Assembly (NCBI GenBank): GCA_963170055.1 | Contig: CAUJGJ010000142.1 | Span: 62,001-126,000, forward strand | From: Halisarca cf. caerulea | Lineage: Eukaryota > Porifera > Demospongiae > Chondrillida > Halisarcidae | Length of the DNA: 64,000 bases | Direction: 5' to 3' | In this document: positions 39,207-52,470 of the stretch, piece after piece | How the letters are laid out: every line of letters starts with the position of its first letter | Numbering within the stretch: position 1 is the first letter of the stretch | Position numbers and translations under genes: made by a program | The notes under the pieces: generated by a model | Told to the model about the DNA's origin: nothing | The model's database searches: none | Seen by the model: the letters and a program-made list of their open reading frames with translations, nothing else

Positions 39207-41649
39207 CATTCCCAGTGGACACACATGACGTTTCTGAAGTGCTGTGGGCGTATTTGTGTAGTGTTGGATATGCTGGTGCTAATACCAATATTTGGCACTA
39301 CCACCACGCACATTCCCAGTGGAAAAACATGAAGTTTCTGAAGTGCTGTGGGCATATTTGTGTAGTGTTGGATATGCTGGTGCTAATACCAATATTTGGC
39401 ACTATCACCACACACATTACCAGTGGACACACATGAAGTTTCTGAAGTATTGTGGGCGTATTGGTGTAGTGTAGAAAATACAGGTTCTAATACCAATATT
39501 TGGCACTAGCACCACGCACATTCCCAGCAAACACACATGAAGTTTCTTAACTGTTGTGGGCGTATTTGTGTAGTGTAGGATATGCTGGTGCTAATACCAA
39601 TATTTGGCACAAGCACCACGCACATTCCCAGTGGACACACATGACGTTTCTGAAGTGCTGTGGGCGTATTTGTGTAGTGTTGGATATGCTGGTGCTAATA
39701 CCAATATTTGGCACTAGCACCACGCACATTCCCAGTGGACACACATGAAGATTCTTAACTGCTGTGGGTGTATTTTTGTAGTGTTGGATATGCTGGTGCT
39801 AATATAAATATTAGGCACTAGCACCACGCACATTCCCAGTGGACACACATTAAGTTTCTTAACTGCTGTGGGGGTATTTGTGTAGTGTTGGATATGCTGG
39901 TGCTAATACCAATATTTGGCACTAGCACCACGCACATTCCCAATGGAAAAACATGAAGTTTCCTAACTGCTGTGGGGGTATTTGTGTAGTGTTGGATATG
40001 CTGGTGCTAATACCAATATTTGGCACTAGCACCACGCACATTCCCAATGGACACACATTAAGTTTCTTAACTGCTGTGGGCGTATTTGTGTAGTGTTGGA
40101 TATGCTGGTGCTAATACTAATATTTGGCACTAGCACCACGCACATTCCCAGTGGACACACATTAAGTTTCTGAAGTACTGTGGGCGTATTGGTGTAGTGT
40201 AGAAAGTACAGGTTCTAATACAAATATTTGGCAATAGCACCACGCACATTCCCAGTGGACACACATGAAGTTTCTTAACTGCTGTGGGGGTATTTGTGTA
40301 GTGTTGGATATGCTGGTGCTAATACCAATATTTGGCACTAGCACCACGCACATTCCCAATGGACACACATGATGTTTCTTAACTGCTGTGGGCGTATTTG
40401 TGTAGTGTTGGATATGCTGGTGCTAATACCAATATTTGGCACTACTACCACACACATTCCTAGGGGACACACATGAAGTTTCTGAAGTACTGTGGGCGTA
40501 TTCGTGTAGTGTGGAAAATACAGGTTCTAATACCAATATTTGGCACTAGCACCACGCACATTCCCAGCAAACACACATGAAGTTTCTTAACTGTTGTGGG
40601 CGTATTTGTGTAGTGTTGGATATGCTGGTGCTAATACCAATATTTGGCACTAGCACCACGCACATTCCCAGTGGACACACATGACGTTTCTGAAGTGCTG
40701 TGGGCGTATTTGTGTAGTGTTGGATATGCTGGTGCTAATACCAATATTTGGCACTAGCACCACGCACATTCCCAATGGACACACATGAAGTTTCTTAACT
40801 ACTGTGGGCGTATTTGTGTAGTGTTGGATATGCTGGTGCTAATACCAATATTTGGCACTAGCACCACGCACATTCCCAGTGGACATGCATGAAGTTTCTG
40901 AAGGGCTCTAGGCGCATTTGTGTAGTGTTGGATATGCTGGTGCTAATACTAATAATTGGCACTAGCACCGCACACATTCCCAGTGGACACACATTAAGTT
41001 TCTGAAGTACTGTGGGCGTATTCGTGTAGTTTGGAAAATACAGGTGCTAATACTAATATTTGGCACTACCACCACGCACATTCCCAGTGGAAAAACATGA
41101 AGTTTCTGAAGAACTGTGGGCATATTTGTGTAGTGTTGGATATGCTGGTGCTAATAGTAACATTTGGCACTAGCACCACGCACATTCACAGTGGACACAC
41201 ATTAAGTTACTGAAGTGCTGCGGGCGTATTTGTGTAGCATTGGATATCTGGTGCTAATACCAATAATGGCACTAGCACCACGCACATTCCCAGTGGACAC
41301 ACATGAAGTTTCTTAACTGCTGTGGGCGTATTTGTGTAGTGTTGGATATGCTGGTGCTAATACCAATATTTGGCACTATCACCACACACATTCCCAGTGG
41401 ATACACATGAAGTTTCTGAAGTACTGTGGGCGTATTGGTGTAGTTTGGAAAATACAGGTGCTAATACTAATATTTGGCACTACCACCACGCACATTCCCA
41501 GTGGAAAAACATGAAGTTTCTGAAGTGCTGTGGGCATATTAGTGTAGTGTTGGATAAGCTGGTGCTAATACCAATATGTGGTACTAGCACCACGCACATT
41601 CCCAATGGACACACATGAAGTTTCTTAACTGCTGTGGGCGTATTTTTGT

Positions 41650-44600
41650 AGTGTTGGATATGCTGGTGCTAATACCAATATTTGGCACTATCACCACACA
41701 CATTCCCAGTGGACACACATGAAGTTTCTGAAGTACTGTGGGCGTATTGGTGTAGTGTAGAAAATACAGGTTCTAATACCAATATTTGGCACTAGCACCA
41801 CGCACATTCCCAGCAAACACACATGAAGTTTCTTAACTGTTGTGGGCGTATTTGTATAGTGTTGGATATGCTGGTGCTAATACCAATATTTGGCACAAGC
41901 ACCACGCACATTCCCAGTGGACACACATGACGTTTTTGAAGTGCTGTGGGGGTATTTGTGTAGTGTTGGATATGCTGGTGCTAATACCAATATTTGGCAC
42001 TAGCACCACGCACATTCCCAATGGACACACATGAAGATTCTTAACTGCTGTGGGTGTATTTGTGTAGTGTTGGATATGCTGGTGCTAATATAAATATTAG
42101 GCACTACCACCACGCACATTCCCAATGGACACACATGAAGTTTCTTAACTGCTGTGGGGGTATTTGTGTAGTGTTGGATATGCTGGTGCTAATACCAATG
42201 TTTGGCACTAGCACCACGCACATTCCCAGTGGACACACATGAAGTTTCCTAACTGCTGTGGGGGTATTTGTGTAGTGTTGGATATGCTGGTGCTAATACC
42301 AATATTTGGCACTAGCACCACGCACATTCGCAATGGACACAAATTAAGTTTCTTAACAGCTGTGGGCGTATTTGTGTAGTGTTGGATATGCTGGTGCTAA
42401 TACTAATATTTGGCACTAGCACCACGCACATTCCCAGTGGACACACATTAAGTTTCTGAAGTACTGTGGGCGTATTGGTGTAGTTTAGAAAATACAGGTT
42501 CTAATACAAATATTTGGCACTAGCACCACGCACATTCCCACTGGACACACATGATGTTTCTTAACTGCTGTGGGCGTATTTGTGTAGTGTTGGATATGCT
42601 GGTGGTAATACCAATATTTGGCACTAGCACCACGCACATTCCCAATTTACACACATGAAGTTTCTTAACTGCTGTGGGCGTATTTGTGTAGTGTTGGATA
42701 TGCTGGTGCTAATACCAATATTTGGCACTACTACCACACACATTCCTAGGGGACACACATGAAGTTTCTGAAGTACTGTGGGCGTATTCGTGTAGTATGG
42801 AAAATACAGGTTCTAATACCAATATTTGGCACTAGCACCACGCACATTCCCAGCAAACACACATGAAGTTTCTTAACTGCTGTGGGCGTATTTGTGTAGT
42901 GTTGGATATGCTTGTGCTAATACCAATATTTGGCACTAGCACCACGCACATTCCCAGTGGACACACATGACGTTTCTGAAGTGCTGTGGGCGTATTTGTG
43001 TAGTGTTGGATATGCTGGTGCTAATACCAATATTTGGCACTATCACCACACACATTCCCAGTGGAAACACATGAAGTTTCTGAAGTACTGTGGGCGAATT
43101 GGTGTAGTTTGGAAAATACAGGTGATAATACTAATATTTGGCACTACCACCACGCACATTCCCAGTGGAAAAACATGAAGTTTCTGAAGTGCTGTGGGCA
43201 TATTTGTGTAGTGTTGGATATGCTGGTGCTAATACCAATATTTGGCACTATCACCACACACATTACTAGTGGACACACATGAAGTTTCTGAAGTACTGTG
43301 GGCGTATTGGTATAGTGTAGAAAATACAGGTTCTAATACCAATATTTGGCACTAGCACCACGCACATTCCCAGCAAACACACATGAAGTTTCTTAACTGT
43401 TGTGGGCGTATTTGTATAGTGTTGGATATGCTGGTGCTAATACCAATATTTGGCACAAGAACCACGCACATTCCCAGTGGACACACATGACGTTTCTGAA
43501 GTGCTGTGGGGGTATTTGTGTAGTGTTGGATATGCTGGTGCTAATACCAATATTTGGCACTAGCACCACGCACATTCCCAGTGGACACACATGAAGATTC
43601 TTAACTGCTGTGGGTGTATTTTTGTAGTGTTGGATATGCTGGTGCTAATATAAATATTAGGCACTAGCACCACGCACATTCCCAATGGACACACATGAAG
43701 TTTCTTAACTGCTGTGGGGGTATTTGTGTAGTGTTGGATATGCTAGTGCTAATACCAATATTTGGCACTAGCACCACGCACATTCCCAGTGGACACACAT
43801 GAAGTTTCCTAACTGCTGTGGGGGTATTTGTGTAGTGTTGGATATGCTGGTGCTAATACCAATATTTGGCACTAGCACCACGCACATTCCCAATGGACAC
43901 ACATTAAGTTTCTTAACAGCTGTGGGCGTATTTGTGTAGTGTTGGATATGCTGGTGCTAATACTAATATTTGGCACTAGCACCACGCACATTCCCAGTGG
44001 ACACACATTAAGTTTCTGAAGTACTGTGGGCGTATTGGTGTAGTGTAGAAAATACAGGTTCTAATACAAATATTTGGCACTAGCACCACGCACATTCCCA
44101 CTGGACACACATGATGTTTCTTAACTGCTGTGGGCGTATTTGTGTAGTGTTGGATATGCTGGTGGTAATACCAATATTTGGCACTAGCACCACGCACATT
44201 CCCAATTTACACACATGAAGTTTCTTAACTGCTGTGGGCGTATTTGTGTAGTGTTGGATATGCTGGTGCTAATACCAATATTTGGCACTACTACCACACA
44301 CATTCCTAGGGGACACACATGAAGTTTCTTAACTACTGTGGGCGTATTCGTGTAGTGTGGAAAATACAGGTTCTAATACCAATATTTGGCACTAGCACCA
44401 CGCACATTCCCAGCAAACACACATGAAGTTTCTTAACTGCTGTGGGCGTATTTGTGTAGTGTTGGATATGCTGGTGCTAATACCAATATTTGGCACTAGC
44501 ACCACGCACATTCCCAGTGGACACACATGACGTTTCTGAAGTGCTGTGGGCGTATTTGTGTAGTGTTGGATATGCTGGTGCTAATACCAATATTTGGCAC

Positions 44601-44769
44601 TATCACCACACACATTCCCAGTGGAAACACATGAAGTTTCTGAAGTACTGTGGGCGTATTGGTGTAGTTTGAAAAATACAGGTGCTAATACTAATATTTG
44701 GCACTACCACCACGCACATTCCCAGTGGAAAAACATGAAGTTTCTGAAGTGCTGTGGGCATATTTGTGT
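41650..44769 (-). repeat. 15-unit HOR of 1560 bp, two copies
   Basis: Copies 41650-43209 and 43210-44769. Private variants shared only by the two copies include GTATTTGTATAGTGTTGG (about 41849 and 43409), ATTCCCACTGGACACAC (about 42535 and 44095) and CCCAATTTACACACATG (about 42641 and 44201). The copies differ by scattered substitutions, for example TTTTTGAAGTGC near 41933. Confidence 0.9.
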
Positions 44770-45535
44770 AGTGTTGGATATGCTGGTGCTAATACCAATA
44801 TGTGGTACTAGCACCACGCACATTCCCAATGGACACACATGAAGTTTCTTAACTGCTGTGGGCGTATTTTTGTAGTGTTGGATATGCTGGTGCTAATACG
44901 AATATTTGGCACTATCACCACACACATTCCCAGTGGACACACATGAAGTTTCTGAAGTACTGTTGGCGTATTGGTGTAGTGTAGAAAATACAGGTTCTAA
45001 TACCAATATTTGGCACTAGCACCACGCACATTCCCAGCAAACACACATGAAGTTTCTTAACTGTTGTGGGCGTATTTGTGTAGTGTTGGATATGCTGGTG
45101 CTAATATCAATATTTGGCACAAGCACCACGCACATTCCCAGTGGACACACATGACGTTTCTGAAGTGCTGTGGGGGTATTTGTGTAGTGTTGGATATGCT
45201 GGTGCTAATACCAATATTTGGCACTAGCACCACGCACATTCCCAGTGGACACACATGAAGTTTCCTAACTGCTGTGGGGGTATTTGTGTAGTGTTGGATA
45301 TGCTGGTGCTAATACCAATATTTGGCACTAGCACCACGCACATTCCCAATGGACACACATTAAGTTTCTTAACAGCCGTGGGCGTATTTGTGTAGTGTTG
45401 GATATGCTGGTGCTAATACTAATATTTGGCACTAGCACCACGCACATTCCCAGTGGACACACATTAAGTTTCTGAAGTACTGTGGGCGTATTGGTGTAGT
45501 GTAGAAAATACAGGTTCTAATACAAATATTTCTCA

Positions 45536-47440
45536 CTAGCACCACGCACATTCCCAATGGACACACATGATGTTTCTTAACTGCTGTGGGCGTATTTGTG
45601 TAGTGTTGGATATGCTGGTGCTAATACCAATATTTGGCACTAGCACCACGCACATTCCCAATTGACACACATGAAGTTTCTTAACTGCTGTGGGCGTATT
45701 TGTGTAGTGTTGGATATGCTGGTGCTAATACCAATATTTGGCACTATTACCACACACATTCCTAGGGGACACACATGAAGTTTCTGAAGTACTGTGGGCG
45801 TATTCGTGTAGTGTGGAAAATACAGGTTCTAATACCAATATTTGGCACTAGCACCACGCACATTCCCAGCAAACACACATGAAGTTTCTTAACTGCTGTG
45901 GGCGTATTTGTGTACTGTTGGATATGCTGGTGCTAATACCAATATTTGGCACTAGCACCACGCACATTCCCAGTGGACACAAATGACGTTTCTGAAGTGC
46001 TATGGGCGTATTTGTGTAGTGTTGGATATGCTGGTGCTAATACCAATATTTGGCACTAGCACCACGCACATTCCCAGTGGAAAAACATGAAGTTTCTGAA
46101 GTGCTGTGGGCATATTTGTGTAGTGTTGGATATGCTGGTGCTAATACCAATATTTGGCACTATCACCACACACATTACCAGTGGACACACATGAAGTTTC
46201 TGAAGTATTGTGGGCGTATTGGTGTAGTGTAGAAAATACAGGTTCTAATACCAATATTTGGCACTAGCACCACGCACATTCCCAGCAAAAACACATGAAG
46301 TTTCTTAACTGTTGTGGGCGTATTTGTGTAGTGTAGGATATGCTGGTGCTAATACCAATATTTGGCACTAGCACCACGCACATTCCCAGTGGACACACAT
46401 GACGTTTCTGAAGTGCTGTGGGCGTATTTGTGTAGTGTTGGATATGCTGGTGCTAATACCAATATTTGGCACTAGCACCACGCACATTCCCAGTGGACAC
46501 ACATGAAGATTCTTAACTGCTGTGGGTGTATTTGTGTAGTGTTGGATATGCTGGTGCTAATATAAATATTAGGCACTAGCACCACGCACATTCCCAGTGG
46601 ACACACATGAAGTTTCTTAACTGCTGTGGGGGTATTTGTGTAGTGTTGGATATGCTGGTGCTAATACCAATATTTGGCACTAGCACCACGCACATTCCCA
46701 ATGGACACACATGAAGTTTCCTAACTGCTGTGGGGGTATTTGTGTAGTGTTGGATATGCTGGTGCTAATACCAATATTTGGCACTAGCACCACGCACATT
46801 CCCAATGGACACACATTAAGTTTCTTAACTGCTGTGGGCGTATTTGTGTAGTGTTGGATATGCTGGTGCTAATACTAATATTTGGCACTAGCACCACGCA
46901 CATTCCCAGTGGACACACATGAAGTTTCTGAAGTATTGTGGGCGTATTGGTGTAGTGTAGAAAATACAGGTTCTAATACCAATATTTGGCACTAGCACCA
47001 CGCACATTCCCAGCAAAAACACATGAAGTTTCTTAACTGTTGTGGGCGTATTTGTGTAGTGTAGGATATGCTGGTGCTAATACCAATATTTGGCACTAGC
47101 ACCACGCACATTCCCAGTGGACACACATGACGTTTCTGAAGTGCTGTGGGCGTATTTGTGTAGTGTTGGATATGCTGGTGCTAATACCAATATTTGGCAC
47201 TAGCACCACGCACATTCCCAGTGGACACACATGAAGATTCTTAACTGCTGTGGGTGTATTTGTGTAGAGTTGGATATGCTGGTGCTAATATAAATATTAG
47301 GCACTAGCACCACGCACATTCCCAGTGGACACACATGAAGTTTCTTAACTGCTGTGGGGGTATTTGTGTAGTGTTGGATATGCTGGTGCTAATACCAATA
47401 TTTGGCACTAGCACCACGCACATTCCCAATGGACACACAT
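45536..47440 (-). repeat. 23-unit HOR, left copy (offset 2392 bp)
   Basis: Matches 47928-49832. Shared private variants are CACTATTACCACACAC (45742 and 48134), GTGTACTGTTGG (about 45912 and 48304) and CCCAGCAAAAACACATG (46281 and 48673). Few differences were seen. Within it a 7-unit, 728-bp repeat occurs twice. Confidence 0.9.
46190..47440 (-). repeat. Nested 7-unit HOR of 728 bp
   Basis: CCCAGCAAAAACACATG occurs at 46281 and 47009, and the flanking order (GAAGTATTGTGGGCG, GTGTAGGATATGC, GACGTTTCTG, GAAGATTCTTAAC, TATAAATATTAGGC) follows both times. The whole pair is copied again at 48583 onward, with the marker at 48673 and 49401. The 728-bp duplication therefore predates the 2392-bp one. 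Confidence 0.9.
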
Positions 47441-48119
47441 GATGTTTCTTAACTGCTGTGGGCGTATTTGTGTAGTGTTGGATATGCTGGTGCTAATACC
47501 AATATTTGGCACTAGCACCACGCACATTCCCAATTGACACACATGAAGTTTCTTAACTGCTGTGGGCGTATTTGTGTAGTGTTGGATATGCTGGTGCTAA
47601 TACCAATATTTGGCACTAGCACCACGCACATTCCCAGTGGACACACATGACGTTTCTGAAGTGCTGTGGGCGTATTTGTGTAGTGTTGGATATGCTTGTG
47701 CTAATACCAATATTTGGCACTAGCACCACGCACATTCCCAGTGGACACACATGAAGATTCTTAACTGCTGTGGGTGTATTTGTGTAGTGTTGGATATGCT
47801 GGTGCTAATATAAATATTAGGCACTAGCACCACGCACATTCCCAGTGGACACACATGAAGTTTCTTAACTGCTGTGGGGGTATTTGTGTAGTGTTGGATA
47901 TGCTGGTGCTAATACCAATATTTGGCACTAGCACCACGCACATTCCCAATGGACACACATGATGTTTCTTAACTGCTGTGGGCGTATTTGTGTAGTGTTG
48001 GATATGCTGGTGCTAATACCAATATTTGGCACTAGCACCACGCACATTCCCAATTGACACACATGAAGTTTCTTAACTGCTGTGGGCGTATTTGTGTAGT
48101 GTTGGATATGCTGGTGCTA
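47080..48119 (-). repeat. 5-unit HOR of 520 bp, two copies
   Basis: ATGAAGATTCTTAACTGC occurs at 47231 and 47751, exactly 520 bp apart, with identical neighbours: GACGTTTCTG upstream; TATAAATATTAGGC, GATGTTTCTTAACTG and CCCAATTGACACAC downstream. This short duplication separates the two 23-unit copies. Confidence 0.88.
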
Positions 48120-49832
48120 ATACCAATATTTGGCACTATTACCACACACATTCCTAGGGGACACACATGAAGTTTCTGAAGTACTGTGGGCGTATTCGTG
48201 TAGTGTGGAAAATACAGGTTCTAATACCAATATTTGGCACTAGCACCACGCACATTCCCAGCAAACACACATGAAGTTTCTTAACTGCTGTGGGCGTATT
48301 TGTGTACTGTTGGATATGCTGGTGCTAATACCAATATTTGGCACTAGCACCACGCACATTCCAAGTGGACACACATGACGTTTCTGAAGTTCTATGGGCG
48401 TATTTGTGTAGTGTTGGATATGCTGGTGCTAATACCAATATTTGGCACTAGCACCACGCACATTCCCAGTGGAAAAACATGAAGTTTCTGAAGTGCTGTG
48501 GGCATATTTGTGTAGTGTTGGATATGCTGGTGCTAATACCAATATTTGGCACTATCACCACACACATTACCAGTGGACACACATGAAGTTTCTGAAGTAT
48601 TGTGGGCGTATTGGTGTAGTGTAGAAAATAAAGGTTCTAATACCAATATTTGGCACTAGCACCACGCACATTCCCAGCAAAAACACATGAAGTTTCTTAA
48701 CTGTTGTGGGCGTATTTGTGTAGTGTAGGATATGCTGGTGCTAATACCAATATTTGGCACTAGCACCACGCACATTCCCAGTGGACACACATGACGTTTC
48801 TGAAGTGCTGTGGGCGTATTTGTGTAGTGTTGGATATGCTGGTGCTAATACCAATATTTGGCACTAGCACCACGCACATTCCCAGTGGACACACATGAAG
48901 ATTCTTAACTGCTGTGGGTGTATTTGTGTAGTGTTGGATATGCTGGTGCTAATATAAATATTAGGCACTAGCACCACGCACATTCCCAGTGGACACACAT
49001 GAAGTTTCTTAACTGCTGTGGGGGTATTTGTGTAGTGTTGGATATGCTGGTGCTAATACCAATATTTGGCACTAGCACCACGCACATTCCCAATGGACAC
49101 ACATGAAGTTTCCTAACTGCTGTGGGGGTATTTGTGTAGTGTTGGATATGCTGGTGCTAATACCAATATTTGGCACTAGCACCACGCACATTCCCAATGG
49201 ACACACATTAAGTTTCTTAACTGCTGTGGGCGTATTTGTGTAGTGTTGGATATGCTGGTGCTAATACTAATATTTGGCACTAGCACCACGCACATTCCCA
49301 GTGGACACACATGAAGTTTCTGAAGTATTGTGGGCGTATTGGTGTAGTGTAGAAAATACAGGTTCTAATACCAATATTTGGCACTAGCACCACGCACATT
49401 CCCAGCAAAAACACATGAAGTTTCTTAACTGTTGTGGGCGTATTTGTGTAGTGTAGGATATGCTGGTGCTAATACCAATATTTGGCACTAGCACCACGCA
49501 CATTCCCAGTGGACACACATGACGTTTCTGAAGTGCTGTGGGCGTATTTGTGTAGTGTTGGATATGCTGGTGCTAATACCAATATTTGGCACTAGCACCA
49601 CGCACATTCCCAGTGGACACACATGAAGATTCTTAACTGCTGTGGGTGTATTTGTGTAGTGTTGGATATGCTGGTGCTAATATAAATATTAGGCACTAGC
49701 ACCACGCACATTCCCAGTGGACACACATGAAGTTTCTTAACTGCTGTGGGGGTATTTGTGTAGTGTTGGATATGCTGGTGCTAATACCAATATTTGGCAC
49801 TAGCACCACGCACATTCCCAATGGACACACAT
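47928..49832 (-). repeat. 23-unit HOR, right copy (offset 2392 bp)
   Basis: Partner of 45536-47440. Small private differences such as GAAAATAAAGGTTC near 48627 and ATTCCAAGTGGAC near 48358 show the two copies are distinct sequences, not one stretch assembled twice unchanged. Confidence 0.9.
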
Positions 49833-50830
49833 GAAGTTTCCTAACTGCTGTGGGGGTATTTGTGTAGTGTTGGATATGCTGGTGCTAATACCAATATTTG
49901 GCACTAGCACCACGCACATTCCCAATGGACACACATTAAGTTTCTTAACTGCTGTGGGCGTATTTGTGTAGTGTTGGATATGCTGGTGCTAATACTAATA
50001 TTTGGCACTAGCACCACGCACATTCCCAGTGGACACACATTAAGTTTCTGAAGTACTGTGGGCGTATTGGTGTAGTGTAGAAAGTACAGGTTCTAATACA
50101 AATATTTGGCACTAGCACCACGCACATTCCCAGTGGACACGCATGAAGTTTCTTAACTGCTGTGGGTGTATTTGTGTAGTGTTGGATATACAGGTTCTAA
50201 TACCAATATTTGGCACTAGCACCACGCACATTCCCAGCAAACACACATGAAGTTTCTTAACTGCTGCGGGCGTATTTGTGTACTGTTGGATATGCTGGTG
50301 CTAATACCAATATTTGGCACTAGCACCACGCACATTCCCAATTGACACACATGAAGTTTCTTAACTGCTGTGGGCGTATTTGTGTAGTGTTGGATATGCT
50401 GGTGCTAATACCAATATTTGGCACTACTACCACACACATTCCTAGGGGACACACATGAAGTTTCTGAAGTACTGTGGGCGTATTCGTGTAGTGTGGAAAA
50501 TACAGGTTCTAATACCAATATTTGGCACTAGCACCACGCACATTCCCAGCAAACACACATGAAGTTTCTTAACTACTGTGGGCGTATTTGTGTAGTGTTG
50601 GATATGCTGGTGCTAATACCAATATTTGGCACTAGCACCACGCACATTCCCAGTGGACACACATGACGTTTCTGAAGTGCTGTGGGCGTATTTGTGTAGT
50701 GTTGGATATGCTGGTGCTAATACCAATATTTGGCAATAGCACCACGCACATTCCCAATGGACACACATGAAGTTTCTTAACTACTGTGGGCGTATTTGTG
50801 TAGTGTTGGATATGCTGGTGCTAATACCAA

Positions 50831-52470
50831 TATTTGGCACTAGCACCACGCACATTCCCAGTGGACATGCATGAAGTTTCTGAAGGGCTCTAGGCGCATT
50901 TGTGTAGTGTTGGATATGATGGTGCTAATACCAATATTTGGCACTAGCACCACGCACATTCCCAGTGGACACACATGAAGTTTCTTAACTGCTGTGGGCG
51001 CATTTGTGTAGTGTTGGATATGCTGGTGCGAAGACTAATATTTGGCACTAGCACAACGCACATTCCCAGTGGACACATATGAAGTTTCTGAAGTGCTGTG
51101 GGCGTATTTTTGTAGTGTTGGACATGCAGGTGCTAATACCAATATTTGGCACTAGCACCACGCACATTCTGAGTGGACACACATTAAGTTTCTGAAGGGC
51201 TGTTGGTGAATTTGTGCAGTGTTGAATATTTTGGTGCTAAAACTAATATTTGGCACTAGCACCACACACATTCCCAGTGGACACACATGAAGTTTCTGAA
51301 GTACTGTGGGCGTATTCGTGTAGTGTGGAAAATACACGTGCTAATACCAATATTTGGCAATAGCACCACACACATTCCCAGTGGACACACATGAAGTTCC
51401 TTAACTGCTGTTGGCGTATTTGTGTAGTGTTGGATATGCTGGTGCTAATACCAATATTTGGCACTAGCACCACGCACATTCTGAGTGGACACACATTAAG
51501 TTTCTGAAGGGCTGCGGGCGTATTTGTGTAGTGTTGAATATGCTGGTGCTAAAACTAATATTTGCACGAGAACCACACATTTTCCCAGTGGACACACATG
51601 AAGTTTCTGAAGTACTGTGGGCGTATTCGTGTAGTGTGGAAAATACAGGTGCTAATACCAATATATGGCACTATCACCACGCACATTCGCAGTGAACACA
51701 CATGAAGTTCCTTAACTGCTGTTGGCGTATTTGTGTAGTGTTGGATATGCTGGTGCTAATACCAATATTTGGCACTAGCACCACGCACATTCCCAGTGGA
51801 CATGCATGAAGTTTCTGAAGGGCTCTAGGCGCATTTGTGTAGTGTTGGATATGATGGTGCTAATACCAATATTTGGCACTAGCACCACGCACATTCCCAG
51901 TGGACACACATGAAGTTTCTTAACTGCTGTGGGCGCATTTGTGTAGTGTTGGATATGCTGGTGCGAAGACTAATATTTGGCACTAGCACAACGCACATTC
52001 CCAGTGGACACATATGAAGTTTCTGAAGTGCTGTGGGCGTATTTTTGTAGTGTTGGACATGCAGGTGCTAATACCAATATTTGGCACTAGCACCACGCAC
52101 ATTCTGAGTGGACACACATTAAGTTTCTGAAGGGCTGTTGGTGAATTTGTGCAGTGTTGAATATGTTGGTGCTAAAACTAATATTTGGCACTAGCACCAC
52201 ACACATTCCCAGTGGACACACATGAAGTTTCTGAAGTACTGTGGGCGTATTCGTGTAGTGTGGAAAATACACGTGCTAATACCAATATTTGGCAATAGCA
52301 CCACACACATTCCCAGTGGACACACATGAAGTTCCTTAACTGCTGTTGGCGTATTTGTGTAGTGTTGGATATGCTGGTGCTAATACCAATATTTGGCACT
52401 AGCACCACGTACATTCTGAGTGGACACACATTAAGTTTCTGAAGGGCTGCGGGCGTATTTGTGTAGTGTT
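50831..52470 (-). repeat. 9-unit HOR of 935 bp, about 1.8 copies
   Basis: Copy one starts at 50831 and copy two at 51766. Paired markers are GACATGCATGAAG (50865 and 51800), GATATGATGGTGC, GGTGCGAAGACTAATATTTGG (51026 and 51961) and TTGGTGAATTTGTGCAGTG. The second copy ends near 52470 at a GATATCATGGTGTTAAGAC unit. Confidence 0.87.

Larger units (their letters stand above)
18251..50830 (-). repeat. Block D: main higher-order repeat domain
   Basis: About 313 units built mainly from a few types in strict order: GAAGTTTCTTAACTGCTGTG; GACGTTTCTGAAGTGCTGTG; GAAGTACTGTGGGCGTATTG followed by TGGAAAATACAGGTGCTAAT; CACTACCACCACG with GTGGAAAAACATGAAG; CTAATAGTAACATTTGG; CATTCCTAGGGGACACAC; and CATTCCCAGCAAACACAC. 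Multi-unit segments of 0.5-2.4 kb are repeated in tandem or at a distance with few or no differences, as listed separately. Long near-identity indicates recent amplification by unequal exchange or conversion. Confidence 0.85.
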
